Below, piece by piece: positions 1 to 8,500 of a stretch of DNA of 64,000 bases (position 1 is its first letter; each line of letters starts with the position of its first letter). The stretch is from Cellulomonas fulva (GTDB lineage Bacteria > Actinomycetota > Actinomycetes > Actinomycetales > Cellulomonadaceae), in contig NZ_JAHBOH010000001.1 of the NCBI RefSeq assembly GCF_018531375.1, positions 248,001 to 312,000 on the forward strand, given 5' to 3'. The translations under genes and the position numbers were made by a program. The notes beneath the pieces are model-generated. The model did no database searches. It was not told the origin of the DNA and saw only the letters and a program-made list of their open reading frames with translations.

Positions 1-3000
1 GGCACCAGCGCGGTGCGGACCGCGGGCTTGACGATCGAGCCCGGGTACAGGCGCTTGAGCCGTAGCTGCGCGGACTCGGGCAGCTCGACGGGCGCGAAGC
101 GGACGAACTTGCCCTGCGCCGTGATGTCCGTCAGGCCCGCCGCCCGCGCGTGGTTGCGGAACTGCGCGACCTCGAACAAGTTGTCCACCGCGTCGGGCAC
201 CGCGCCGTAGCGGTCGACCAGCTCGGCGCGCACCTCGGCGAGCGCGGCGTCGTCGGCACCGACCGCGATCTTGCGGTAGGCCTCGAGGCGCAGCCGCTCG
301 TGCGCGATGTAGTCGTGCGGGATGTGCGCGTCGACGGGCAGCTCGATCGTGACGTCCGGCAGCTCCTCCGGGACGTCGTCGCGGAACGACGCGACCGCCT
401 CCCCGACCATGCGGATGTACAGGTCGAACCCGACACCCTCGATGTGGCCGGACTGCTCGCCGCCCAGCAGGTTGCCCGCTCCGCGGATCTCGAGGTCCTT
501 CATGGCCACAGCCATGCCGGCGCCCAGGTCGGTGTTGGCGGCGATGGTCTGCAGCCGGTCGTGCGCCGTCTCGGTGAGCGGCTTCTCCGGCGGGTACAGG
601 AAGTACGCGTAGGCGCGCTCGCGCCCGCGGCCCACCCGGCCGCGGAGCTGGTGCAGCTGGGACAGGCCCAGCAGGTCGGCGCGCTCGAGGATGAGCGTGT
701 TGGCGTTCGAGATGTCCAGGCCCGTCTCGACGATCGTCGTGCAGACCAGCACGTCGAACCGCTTCTCCCAGAAGTCGACGATGACCTGCTCGAGCTGGTG
801 CTCGTTCATCTTCCCGTGCGCCACGGCGATGCGGGCCTCGGGGACGAGCTCGTTGAGGCGTGACGCGGTCCGCTCGATCGACTCCACGCGGTTGTGCACG
901 TAGAAGACCTGGCCCTCGCGCAGCAGCTCACGGCGGATCGCGGCGGAGATCTGCTTCTCCTCGTACCCGCCGACGAACGTGAGGACCGGGTGCCGCTCCT
1001 CGGGCGGCGTCGCGAGCGTGGACATCTCGCGGATGCCGGTCACAGCCATCTCGAGCGTGCGCGGGATGGGTGTCGCGGACATCGCCAGCACGTCCACGTT
1101 GGTCCGCAGCGCCTTGAGCGTCTCCTTGTGCTCGACGCCGAACCGCTGCTCCTCGTCGATCACGACGAGCCCGAGGTCCTTGAACCGCACGTCGCCCGTG
1201 ATGAGCCGGTGCGTGCCGATCACCACGTCGACCGAGCCGTCCCGCAGGCCGTCCGCGATCGCCTGGCTCTCCTTGGCCGTCTGGAACCGGGACAGCGCCT
1301 TCACGGTCACCGGGAACGCGCTGTACCGCTCGGTGAACGTGTCCAGGTGCTGCTGGACCAGCAGCGTCGTCGGCACCAGGACCGCGACCTGCTTGCCGTC
1401 CTGCACCGCCTTGAACGCGGCCCGCACCGCGATCTCCGTCTTGCCGTACCCGACGTCGCCGCAGACCAGCCGGTCCATCGGGATCGACTTCTCCATGTCG
1501 GCCTTCACCTCGTCGATCGTGGCCGCCTGGTCCGGCGTCTCCACGTACGCGAACGCGTCCTCGAGCTCACGCTGCCACGGGGTGTCGGGCCCGAAGGCGT
1601 GCCCGGGGGTCGCCATCCGCGCGCTGTAGAGCCGGATCAGCTCGGCGGCGATCTCCTTGACCGCCTTGCGCGCGCGCCCCTTGGTCTTGGCCCAGTCGCC
1701 GCCGCCCATCTTGTTCAGGCTCGGCGCCTCGCCACCCACGTACTTGGTGACCTGGTCGAGCTGGTCCGTCGGCACGTACAGCCGGTCGCCCGGGTGGCCC
1801 CGCTTGCTGCTCGCGTACTCGATGACCATGTACTCGCGCGTCGCGGCCGACGCACCGGACCCGATGGTCCGCTGCACCAGCTCGACGAACCGCCCGACCC
1901 CGTGCTGCTCGTGCACGACGAAGTCGCCCGGCCGCAGCGCCAGCGGGTCCACGACGTTGCGCCGCCGGGAGGGCATGCGGCGCATGTCGCGCGTCGAGGT
2001 CCCCGTTCGCCCGGTCAGGTCCGACTCGGAGAACACCGCGAGCTGCAGGGCCTCGGCGACGAAGCCGGGGCCCACGGGCGCCGGTGCGACGGACACCACG
2101 CCCCCCGCCGGCTCGTCCGTGAGCTGGGTGACCAGCCGCGCGGGGCAGTCGGCCGCCTTGAGCTGCTCGACCATGCGCTGCGCCGGCCCGTGCCCCTCGG
2201 TCGCGAGCACCAGCCGCCAGCCCGCCTGCTGCAGCGCGCGCACGTCCGCGACCGCCCGCGCGACCTCGCCGCGGTACCGCTCGACGTCACGCGCGGCCAC
2301 GACGAGCGTCTCCACGCCGTCGGTGTCGCGCACCGGCGCGTCCGCGCTCTCGTCGTCGGACCCGGCGTCCAGCGTGAAGCCCGACAGCGTCCACCACCCG
2401 AGCCCGCGGACGGCCGCGAGCGCGCGCACCTCGGCGAACGTCGCGAACGACGCCGCGGACAGGTCGAGCGGCGTCGCCGCGCCCGCCGCCGCGGAGGTCC
2501 ACGCGGCCTCGAGGAACTCCTGCGTGGTCGCCACCAGGTCGTGTGCCCGGCGACGGATGCGCTCGGGGTCCGCGAGGACCAGCAGCGCGTCGTCGGGCAC
2601 CAGGTCGAGGACCGGCACCATGCCGTCCACCAGCGCCGGCGCGAGCGACTCCATGCCCTCCACCGCGATGCCCGCGGCGAGCTTGTCCAGCATGTCCACG
2701 GCGCCCGGGAGCTGCGGTACCAGCGCCGCGGCGCGCTCCCGCACCTGAGCGGTCAGCAGGATCTCCCGGCACGGGGGCGCCCACAGCCCGTGGTCCGCGA
2801 TCTCGAGGCTGCGCTGGTCCGCGACCGAGAACCAGCGGATCTCCTCGACGTCCTCGCCCCACAGCTCGACGCGCAGAGGGTGCGACTCGGTCGGCGGGAA
2901 CACGTCCAGGATCCCGCCGCGGACCGCGAACTCGCCGCGCTTCTCCACCATGTCCACGCGGCTGTAGGCGGCGTCCACCAGGCGTCGCGTGACGTCCTCG

Positions 3001-3482
3001 AGGTCCACCCGGTCCCCCACCGTGACCTCGACGGGCTCGAGCTCGCCCAGCCCGGAGACGACCGGCTGCAGCAGCGCGCGCACCGGCACCACGAGCACGC
3101 GGATCGGGCCGGTCGGTCCGGGCTCGGCGGCCGGGTGCGCGAGGCGCCGGAACACGGCGAGCCGGCGCGCGACGGTGTCCGCCCGGGGCGAGAGCCGCTC
3201 GTGTGGCAGCGTCTCCCACGACGGCAGCACCGCGACGTCGTCGTCGGGCAGGTAGCAGCGCAGCGCGTCCGCGAGCTCGTCGGCGTCCCGTCCCGTCGCC
3301 GTGGTCACGACGAGCGGGCGGCCCGTCGTCAGCCCGCCCGCGCCCGCGAGCGCGGCCAGCAGCGGTGGCCGCACGCCCGCGGGCCCGACGACGTCCACCT
3401 CGCCGCGCGCGGGCACGGCCTCGAGCGCGGCGGCGGCCGCGGGGTCGGTGAGCAGGACGGGCAGGAGTCCGGTCAGGTCCAT
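1..3482 (-). CDS. mfd: Transcription-repair coupling factor Mfd (3' end beyond window)
   Basis: Mfd is the ATP-dependent translocase that removes RNA polymerase stalled at DNA lesions and recruits the UvrABC excision machinery. The protein starts MDLTGLLPVLL and carries the UvrB-like N-terminal module (for example LPSWETLPHERLSP), an RNA-polymerase-interacting region and the RecG-like helicase motor, including DLVIGTHR-type and DEEQRFGV-type motifs read on the minus strand near 1140-1270. About 1160 codons are present; the family is near 1200, so only the last few dozen residues are missing at the left edge. The ATG at 3482 is the start that gives the expected N-terminus. A TANNNT -10-like box (TAGACT, minus strand, 3617-3622) lies about 135 bases upstream. 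The gene is divergent from the exporter at 3714. Confidence 0.95.
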   Translation of the reverse strand, partial: MDLTGLLPVLLTDPAAAAALEAVPARGEVDVVGPAGVRPPLLAALAGAGGLTTGRPLVVTTATGRDADELADALRCYLPDDDVAVLPSWETLPHERLSPRADTVARRLAVFRRLAHPAAEPGPTGPIRVLVVPVRALLQPVVSGLGELEPVEVTVGDRVDLEDVTRRLVDAAYSRVDMVEKRGEFAVRGGILDVFPPTESHPLRVELWGEDVEEIRWFSVADQRSLEIADHGLWAPPCREILLTAQVRERAAALVPQLPGAVDMLDKLAAGIAVEGMESLAPALVDGMVPVLDLVPDDALLVLADPERIRRRAHDLVATTQEFLEAAWTSAAAGAATPLDLSAASFATFAEVRALAAVRGLGWWTLSGFTLDAGSDDESADAPVRDTDGVETLVVAARDVERYRGEVARAVADVRALQQAGWRLVLATEGHGPAQRMVEQLKAADCPARLVTQLTDEPAGGVVSVAPAPVGPGFVAEALQLAVFSESDLTGRTGTSTRDMRRMPSRRRNVVDPLALRPGDFVVHEQHGVGRFVELVQRTIGSGASAATREYMVIEYASSKRGHPGDRLYVPTDQLDQVTKYVGGEAPSLNKMGGGDWAKTKGRARKAVKEIAAELIRLYSARMATPGHAFGPDTPWQRELEDAFAYVETPDQAATIDEVKADMEKSIPMDRLVCGDVGYGKTEIAVRAAFKAVQDGKQVAVLVPTTLLVQQHLDTFTERYSAFPVTVKALSRFQTAKESQAIADGLRDGSVDVVIGTHRLITGDVRFKDLGLVVIDEEQRFGVEHKETLKALRTNVDVLAMSATPIPRTLEMAVTGIREMSTLATPPEERHPVLTFVGGYEEKQISAAIRRELLREGQVFYVHNRVESIERTASRLNELVPEARIAVAHGKMNEHQLEQVIVDFWEKRFDVLVCTTIVETGLDISNANTLILERADLLGLSQLHQLRGRVGRGRERAYAYFLYPPEKPLTETAHDRLQTIAANTDLGAGMAVAMKDLEIRGAGNLLGGEQSGHIEGVGFDLYIRMVGEAVASFRDDVPEELPDVTIELPVDAHIPHDYIAHERLRLEAYRKIAVGADDAALAEVRAELVDRYGAVPDAVDNLFEVAQFRNHARAAGLTDITAQGKFVRFAPVELPESAQLRLKRLYPGSIVKPAVRTALV

Positions 3483-3713
3483 GGGGTCCTCACGACGAGG
3501 TCGTCGTCCGACGAGCGGGGACGGCGACCGGTGCCAGCGAAACAGGGTGCGGCCCGCGGGACGGGCAGCACGAGCGCCCCGGATCCGGCTGGTGGCCGGG
3601 TGCGGGGTGCTCCGTCAGTCTACGAGCGCCCGCCGACAACGCCCCCTGGCGGTGGCCCGGGAAAGTCGAGTTCGCGGGTTGGAATTCTCGGCGGGAACGG
3701 GCACCCTGTTCCG

Positions 3714-4718
3714 GTGGACTGGACCCTCGCCGCCGCTGCGTTCGGCATCGGCATCGTCGTCGGACTGACCGGCATGGGTGGCGGCGCGCTGATGACGCCC
3801 GTGCTCGTCCTGTTCTTCAACGTCCCGCCGCTCACGGCGGTCTCCTCCGACCTCGTCGCCAGCGCCGTCATGAAGCCGGTCGGCTCGCTGGTCCACCTGC
3901 GGCACGGCACGGTCAACCTCCAGCTGGTGAAGTGGCTGGTGATCGGCTCGGTCCCGTCCGCGTTCCTCGGCGTCGTCCTCCTGCAGGCGTTCGCCGACGA
4001 CGAGCAGATCCAGCACGCCATCAAGATCGCGCTGGGCTGCGCGCTCCTGATGACCGCCGTCGGGCTCGTCGTCCGGGCCTACATGCGGCTCGCCGAGCGG
4101 GCGCGCGAGCGTGACGGTCGCGCCGACCCCCTGCCCACCGGCGTGCCCAGGGTGACGGTGCGGCCCATCCCGACCGTGCTGCTCGGCATCGCCGGTGGCC
4201 TGATCGTCGGCCTCACGTCCGTCGGGTCCGGGTCGCTGGTGATCATCGGCCTGATGATGCTGTACCCCGGCCTCAAGGCCAGCCAGCTCGTCGGGACCGA
4301 CCTGGTCCAGGCAGTGCCGCTGGTGGCCTCCGCCGCGCTGGCGCACGCGCTGTTCGGCGACCTCGACATGTCCGTCACCTGGCCGCTGCTGATCGGCTCG
4401 ATCCCCGGCGTGTTCATCGGTGCGCAGATGTCCGCCCGGATGACCGGTGGGTTCGTGCGGCGGGCCCTGGCGTTCGTGCTGCTCGCGTCCGCGCTCAAGA
4501 TGCTGGGTGTCAGCAACGAGGCCACCGTCGCGGTGCTCCTCGCCACCCTCCTGCTCGCCCCGCCGATGTGGATGCTCGTGCGGCGCCGGCACGGCTTCCC
4601 CGCGATGGCCACGAAAGAGAAGCGAGCGACGGTGCCAGCCACGCCCGCCCCGCCGGACGACTCCGGACCACCGGGACCGGCGACCGGTCCCACCACGGAC
4701 CGCGACGAACGCGTCTGA
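3714..4718 (+). CDS. TauE/SafE family sulfite/anion exporter, membrane protein
   Basis: Predicted integral membrane protein of 334 residues with about eight hydrophobic segments. It has the two internally related halves typical of TauE/SafE permeases: GLTGMGGGALMTP near the N-terminus and GLTSVGSGSLVIIG in the middle, each followed by a DLV segment. Family members export sulfite, sulfoacetate or other small organic anions, but the substrate cannot be read from sequence. The GTG at 3714 is chosen because it immediately precedes the first transmembrane segment (VDWTLAAAAFGIG); the same frame runs far upstream only as an antisense shadow of mfd. The hydrophilic tail after the last helix is Pro- and Thr-rich. 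The 230 bases separating it from mfd hold no other gene. Confidence 0.85.
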   Translation: MDWTLAAAAFGIGIVVGLTGMGGGALMTPVLVLFFNVPPLTAVSSDLVASAVMKPVGSLVHLRHGTVNLQLVKWLVIGSVPSAFLGVVLLQAFADDEQIQHAIKIALGCALLMTAVGLVVRAYMRLAERARERDGRADPLPTGVPRVTVRPIPTVLLGIAGGLIVGLTSVGSGSLVIIGLMMLYPGLKASQLVGTDLVQAVPLVASAALAHALFGDLDMSVTWPLLIGSIPGVFIGAQMSARMTGGFVRRALAFVLLASALKMLGVSNEATVAVLLATLLLAPPMWMLVRRRHGFPAMATKEKRATVPATPAPPDDSGPPGPATGPTTDRDERV

Positions 4719-4734
4719 CCGCCCGACGGCCGGG

Positions 4735-5496
4735 TCAGCCGATCGTCAGGACGACGTTGTCGACGGTGCCGTTGAGCTGGTCGGGCTGCCAGGTCGCTAT
4801 CCCGTTCCGCGGCGTGAGCTTGCCTCCGACGGACAGCGGCGTGTCCGCCGTCCGCGTCGCGACCGCGCCGGTGGGCGACGACGCAGCCGCGCCTCGCACG
4901 GACCCGTTGCGCAGGTCGGTCACCGTCAGCTTCACGCCGCCCGCGCCGCGCGTGCACCGCACGCGGTACCAGACGTCCGCGGCGAGCGATGTCCCCACGG
5001 TCACGATCACCTTCCCGGCGCGCCCCTTGACGGTGCACGCCGCGCGGCCGCCGTCGAGCTCGATCTTGTACTGCCCCGCGTCGTCCGCGAGCCCGCGCTG
5101 CACCAGGTTGTCGCCGTCGCTCGAGCCGCCCGAGTCGCGCCGGACGTCGGCGCCGAAGGTGAAGGCGCGGGTCCCCGGGCTCAGCCGGTCGCCGGAGACC
5201 GCGCTCCGGACCGACAGGATCGCCTGCCCGGCACCCGGCCTCGGGAGCCTGAGCGCGTTGCCCTGGCCCGCTCGTCCTGCCACGATCGCGGCGGAGCCGC
5301 CATTGGCCGTCCGGATGCCGGTGGTGACCCGGAGCCCGTCGACAGCCACAGCGCCCGCGCCGCCGCGGGCCTGATCGAAGCGGATCGTCAGGTCCGTCAC
5401 CGGTGCGGCCGCCGCAGGGCCGCCCGAGCCGGCGGCGAGCAGGGCCACGGCCACGGCGAGGGCGGACGTCCGACGGACGGAGCGCACGATGTCCAT
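4735..5496 (-). CDS. Secreted LamG/concanavalin-like protein
   Basis: Protein of about 253 residues with a clear signal peptide (two Arg, then an Ala/Leu-rich core ending near GPAAAAP, residues 1-32). The rest resembles a single laminin-G/concanavalin-type beta-sandwich: NALRLPRPG, FTFGADVRRD, GDNLVQRGLADD and a final NGTVDNVVLTIG strand. Such domains bind carbohydrate or act as inert spacers; no catalytic motif is visible. It is the last gene on the minus strand of the polysaccharide island and follows the giant LamG/PKD protein, with a hairpin between them. ATG at 5496 is preceded directly by GTG at 5499, and a GAGG sits very close, so the exact start is uncertain; a GTG 12 bases inside is also possible. 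Confidence 0.7.
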   Translation of the reverse strand: MDIVRSVRRTSALAVAVALLAAGSGGPAAAAPVTDLTIRFDQARGGAGAVAVDGLRVTTGIRTANGGSAAIVAGRAGQGNALRLPRPGAGQAILSVRSAVSGDRLSPGTRAFTFGADVRRDSGGSSDGDNLVQRGLADDAGQYKIELDGGRAACTVKGRAGKVIVTVGTSLAADVWYRVRCTRGAGGVKLTVTDLRNGSVRGAAASSPTGAVATRTADTPLSVGGKLTPRNGIATWQPDQLNGTVDNVVLTIG

Positions 5497-5507
5497 CACC
5501 TCAGTGC

Positions 5508-5551
5508 AGCACCGAGCCGCTCACGGCGCACGCCGGGAGCGACTCGGTGCT
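5508..5551 (-). terminator. Hairpin between the giant secreted gene and the small LamG gene
   Basis: Fifteen-base arms (AGCACCGAGCCGCTC at 5508-5522; GAGCGACTCGGTGCT at 5537-5551) pair with one mismatch around a 14-base loop. The hairpin lies just after the stop codon of the minus-strand gene at 5586. There is no T-run, as is usual for actinobacterial terminators. It may partly separate the two genes. Confidence 0.5.
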
Positions 5552-5585
5552 CGCGGCGGGTGCACGCCGCGGGATCACTGCGGGA

Positions 5586-8500
5586 TCACTGCGTCACGAG
5601 CGTGGCCTTGAGCCAGAAGCTCACGTCCGGAGTCGCGCGATAGTTCAGGTGCGTCTCCGCGGAGATGACGTTCGTACCGTCGCGCAGCAGGCCGACGGGC
5701 ACGTCGACCACCACCGGGTCGTTCTCGGCGACCGTGATGCGCCGAGCGCTCGCGGCGTAGGTCAGGTAGGTCACCGTCTCGTCGGGACGCATGTTGTGCC
5801 GCGCCACCTCAGTTCCGTTGACGTAGATGACGACACCGTCGTCGGCCACGGAGTCGAGCCGGAGCGACACCACGCGTGAGGCGTCGGGAACCTGGACCGA
5901 CCGCACGAAGTACGCCGCCCGAGCGCGGTCCGCGGTGGTCGCGAACGTGTCGATGTTCGTGACCACCTGGGTGGCCCCGAAGCCGAGGCGGGCGCCGCCG
6001 ACCGGCCACGCCGAGGCGTCGAACCCGACCTGGTTCCAGGCGGACGGGGGCGCGCCGGTCGCGAAGCGCCACCGCCACGCGGCATCCTGCGCGATCGCCA
6101 CGGTGGTGACGGGGTCCTGCGGAGCCTCGACGGTGACCGGGACCGTCGTCGAGTCGCTCCCGCCTCGGCCGTCGTCGACCGTGAGAGTGACGTCGTAGGT
6201 GCCCGCGGTGGTGAACTCGAAGGTCGCCTCGCGACCCGTCGCCGTCCCCTGTCCGTCGAAGTCCCACGCGTACGTCAGGGCGTCGCCGTCGGGGTCGCTC
6301 GAACCGGACCCGTCGACCTGCACCTCGAGATCGTCGACGGTCGTGTCCGCCACCGCCGTCGGCGCACGGTTGGGCGGCGCCGGGACCGAGACGGTGCGGC
6401 TCGTGGTCGCCACGCCGCCGAGGTCGTCCGTCACGGTGAGCCGGACGACGTAGTCGCCGGGCGCGTCGTAGTCGTGCTGCGCGGTCGCGCCCGTCCCCGT
6501 CGTGCCGTCGCCGAAGTCCCATGCGAAGGACACGATCGTCCCGTCAGGGTCGTGCGAGTCACCCGCGTCGACCGCGACCTTGAGGGGCGACGGCACGGCG
6601 GTGAAGGAGGCGACCGGCGCTGCGTTGATCGTCGCGCCGGCGCCGTAGTGGGTGGCCACCCGCGCGGCCGTCAGCTGGACCGGGTAGACGGAGAACTCGT
6701 CCAGCTGGCCGGCGAAGTAGTTCGACGTCGTGCCACCCCACGTCGTGTCGCCGCCCAGCCGCCAGTAACCGCTGAACGCCTGCGCCTGCGTCTGGCTCCC
6801 GGACGCCCTGAGCGCGCCGTCGACGTACAGCGCCATGCCGGCCGGACCGAGCGTCGCGACGACCTGGTGCCACTTCCCGTCGTTGTAGCTCGCAGGCGTC
6901 GTGATCGTGTTGGTGACCCCGGTGTACGTCCCGAACACCAGCTGACCGCCGTCGAGCATGTAGACGTGCCGGTCGTAGGAACCGGAACCACCGGTCTTCG
7001 CCGAGCTGAACCCGACGAGCTTGCCGCCGCGGTTCGTGGTCGTCTTGAACCAGAGCTCCAGGGAGAACAGGCTGGTCCCGGAGCGTCCCGTCACGGTCGC
7101 CGCCGTCCCGTCCGACCCGTTGAACGTCGCCGTCCGGGCGCTGCCGACGAACCCGGCCGCCGTGCCCATCGTCACGCCACCCGCGGTGCGGCCGAGGTCG
7201 AAGTTCCCCGTCGCGTCGGCCAGCAGCCCGGGCGCGGTCTCGTCGAGCCGCCAGAACAGGTCCGGGTCGTCGGTGAGGACCTGTGTCCCGTACGCGTCCG
7301 AGACCGGAGCCGGCGGGTCGCTCAGCCCCGAGCCGAGCGTGAAGTGCTCACGCACCTGCGCCTGCGACAGGACGCCGCCGTACACCGCGGCCTCGTCGAT
7401 CCGACCGGCGAAGTACGCCGAGCTCGAGCCCCACGTGGTGTCGCCGCCGACCCGCCAGTAGCCCGAGTAGCCTTCCGAGCCCGTGTTCGGGTTGGTGCCG
7501 GCGAGCACCCCGTCGACGTAGAGGACCATCCCCGACGGCCCGATGCCGGCGACCACCTGGTGCCACTGCCCGTCGTTGTAGGCGCCGGCCGAGGTGATGG
7601 TGTTGGTCACGCCCGTGTACGTCCCGAAGACGAGCCGGCCGTCGTCCTGCATGTACACGTGACGGTCGTACTGCGTCGACGTCCCGGACGGGTTGTTCCC
7701 GAAGCCGATGATCTTTCCGCCGCGGTTCGTCGTGGTCTGGAACCACGCCTCAACGCTGAAGACCGTCGGGTTCGCGACGGGCTTGCTCGCCACGACGACG
7801 TCGTTGCTGCCGTCGAAGCCGGCCGCGGTGTCTGCGACGCCGACGAGCGCGCCGGCCGAGCCCAGGCTCACACCCTGCTGGTACGCCCCGACGTTCTGCC
7901 CCGTCGCGGCGTCCTTGGCCTTGGTCCCCGCGGACTCGCCGAGGCGCCAGTACAGCTGCGGCGAGTCGTCGAAGACGGCCTTGCCGTACGCGTCAGCCGG
8001 CGCCGGCTGCTCGAGCGCGAGCGTCTTGGTGGTCCTGGTCCAGGAGCCCTGCGCGTCGACCACGACGAGGGCGATCCGATAGGTGCCGCCGCCGTCGTAC
8101 GTGTGGGTCAGCGAGGACGACGTCGACGTGGTGCCGTCCCCGAGGTCCCAGTACGTCGCCGCGACGCCCTGGTCGTCGGTGGACGCCGAGGACGAGAAGG
8201 TGACGGCCAGACCGGAGACGCTGGAGCTGATCACGGCGACCGGGGCCGCGTTGCCGCCCGGGACGACGAGCACCGGCGTGCTGGCCGAGGCGTTGTCGGC
8301 CCCGTCCGCGGCGCGCACGAAGTAGCGGTTCGCGCCGCCCTTGGGCACGGTGATCGCGGTGGAGGTCGTGGTCGCGATGACCCGGTCGTTGCGGAGCACC
8401 TGGTACGCCCCGCCCGTCCCGAGACCACCGACGGACGCGTTCCACTGGAGCCGCACCGACGTCGCGTCCTGCGATGCGATCCGCAGGTTCGTGGGCACGG

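Noticed and set aside
894-4718. A 1274-codon plus-strand open frame covering the mfd region and the exporter
   Set aside because: The first 940 codons are antisense to mfd and have the Arg/His-rich, low-hydrophobic composition of a coding shadow; only 3714-4718 is supported by transmembrane and family motifs.
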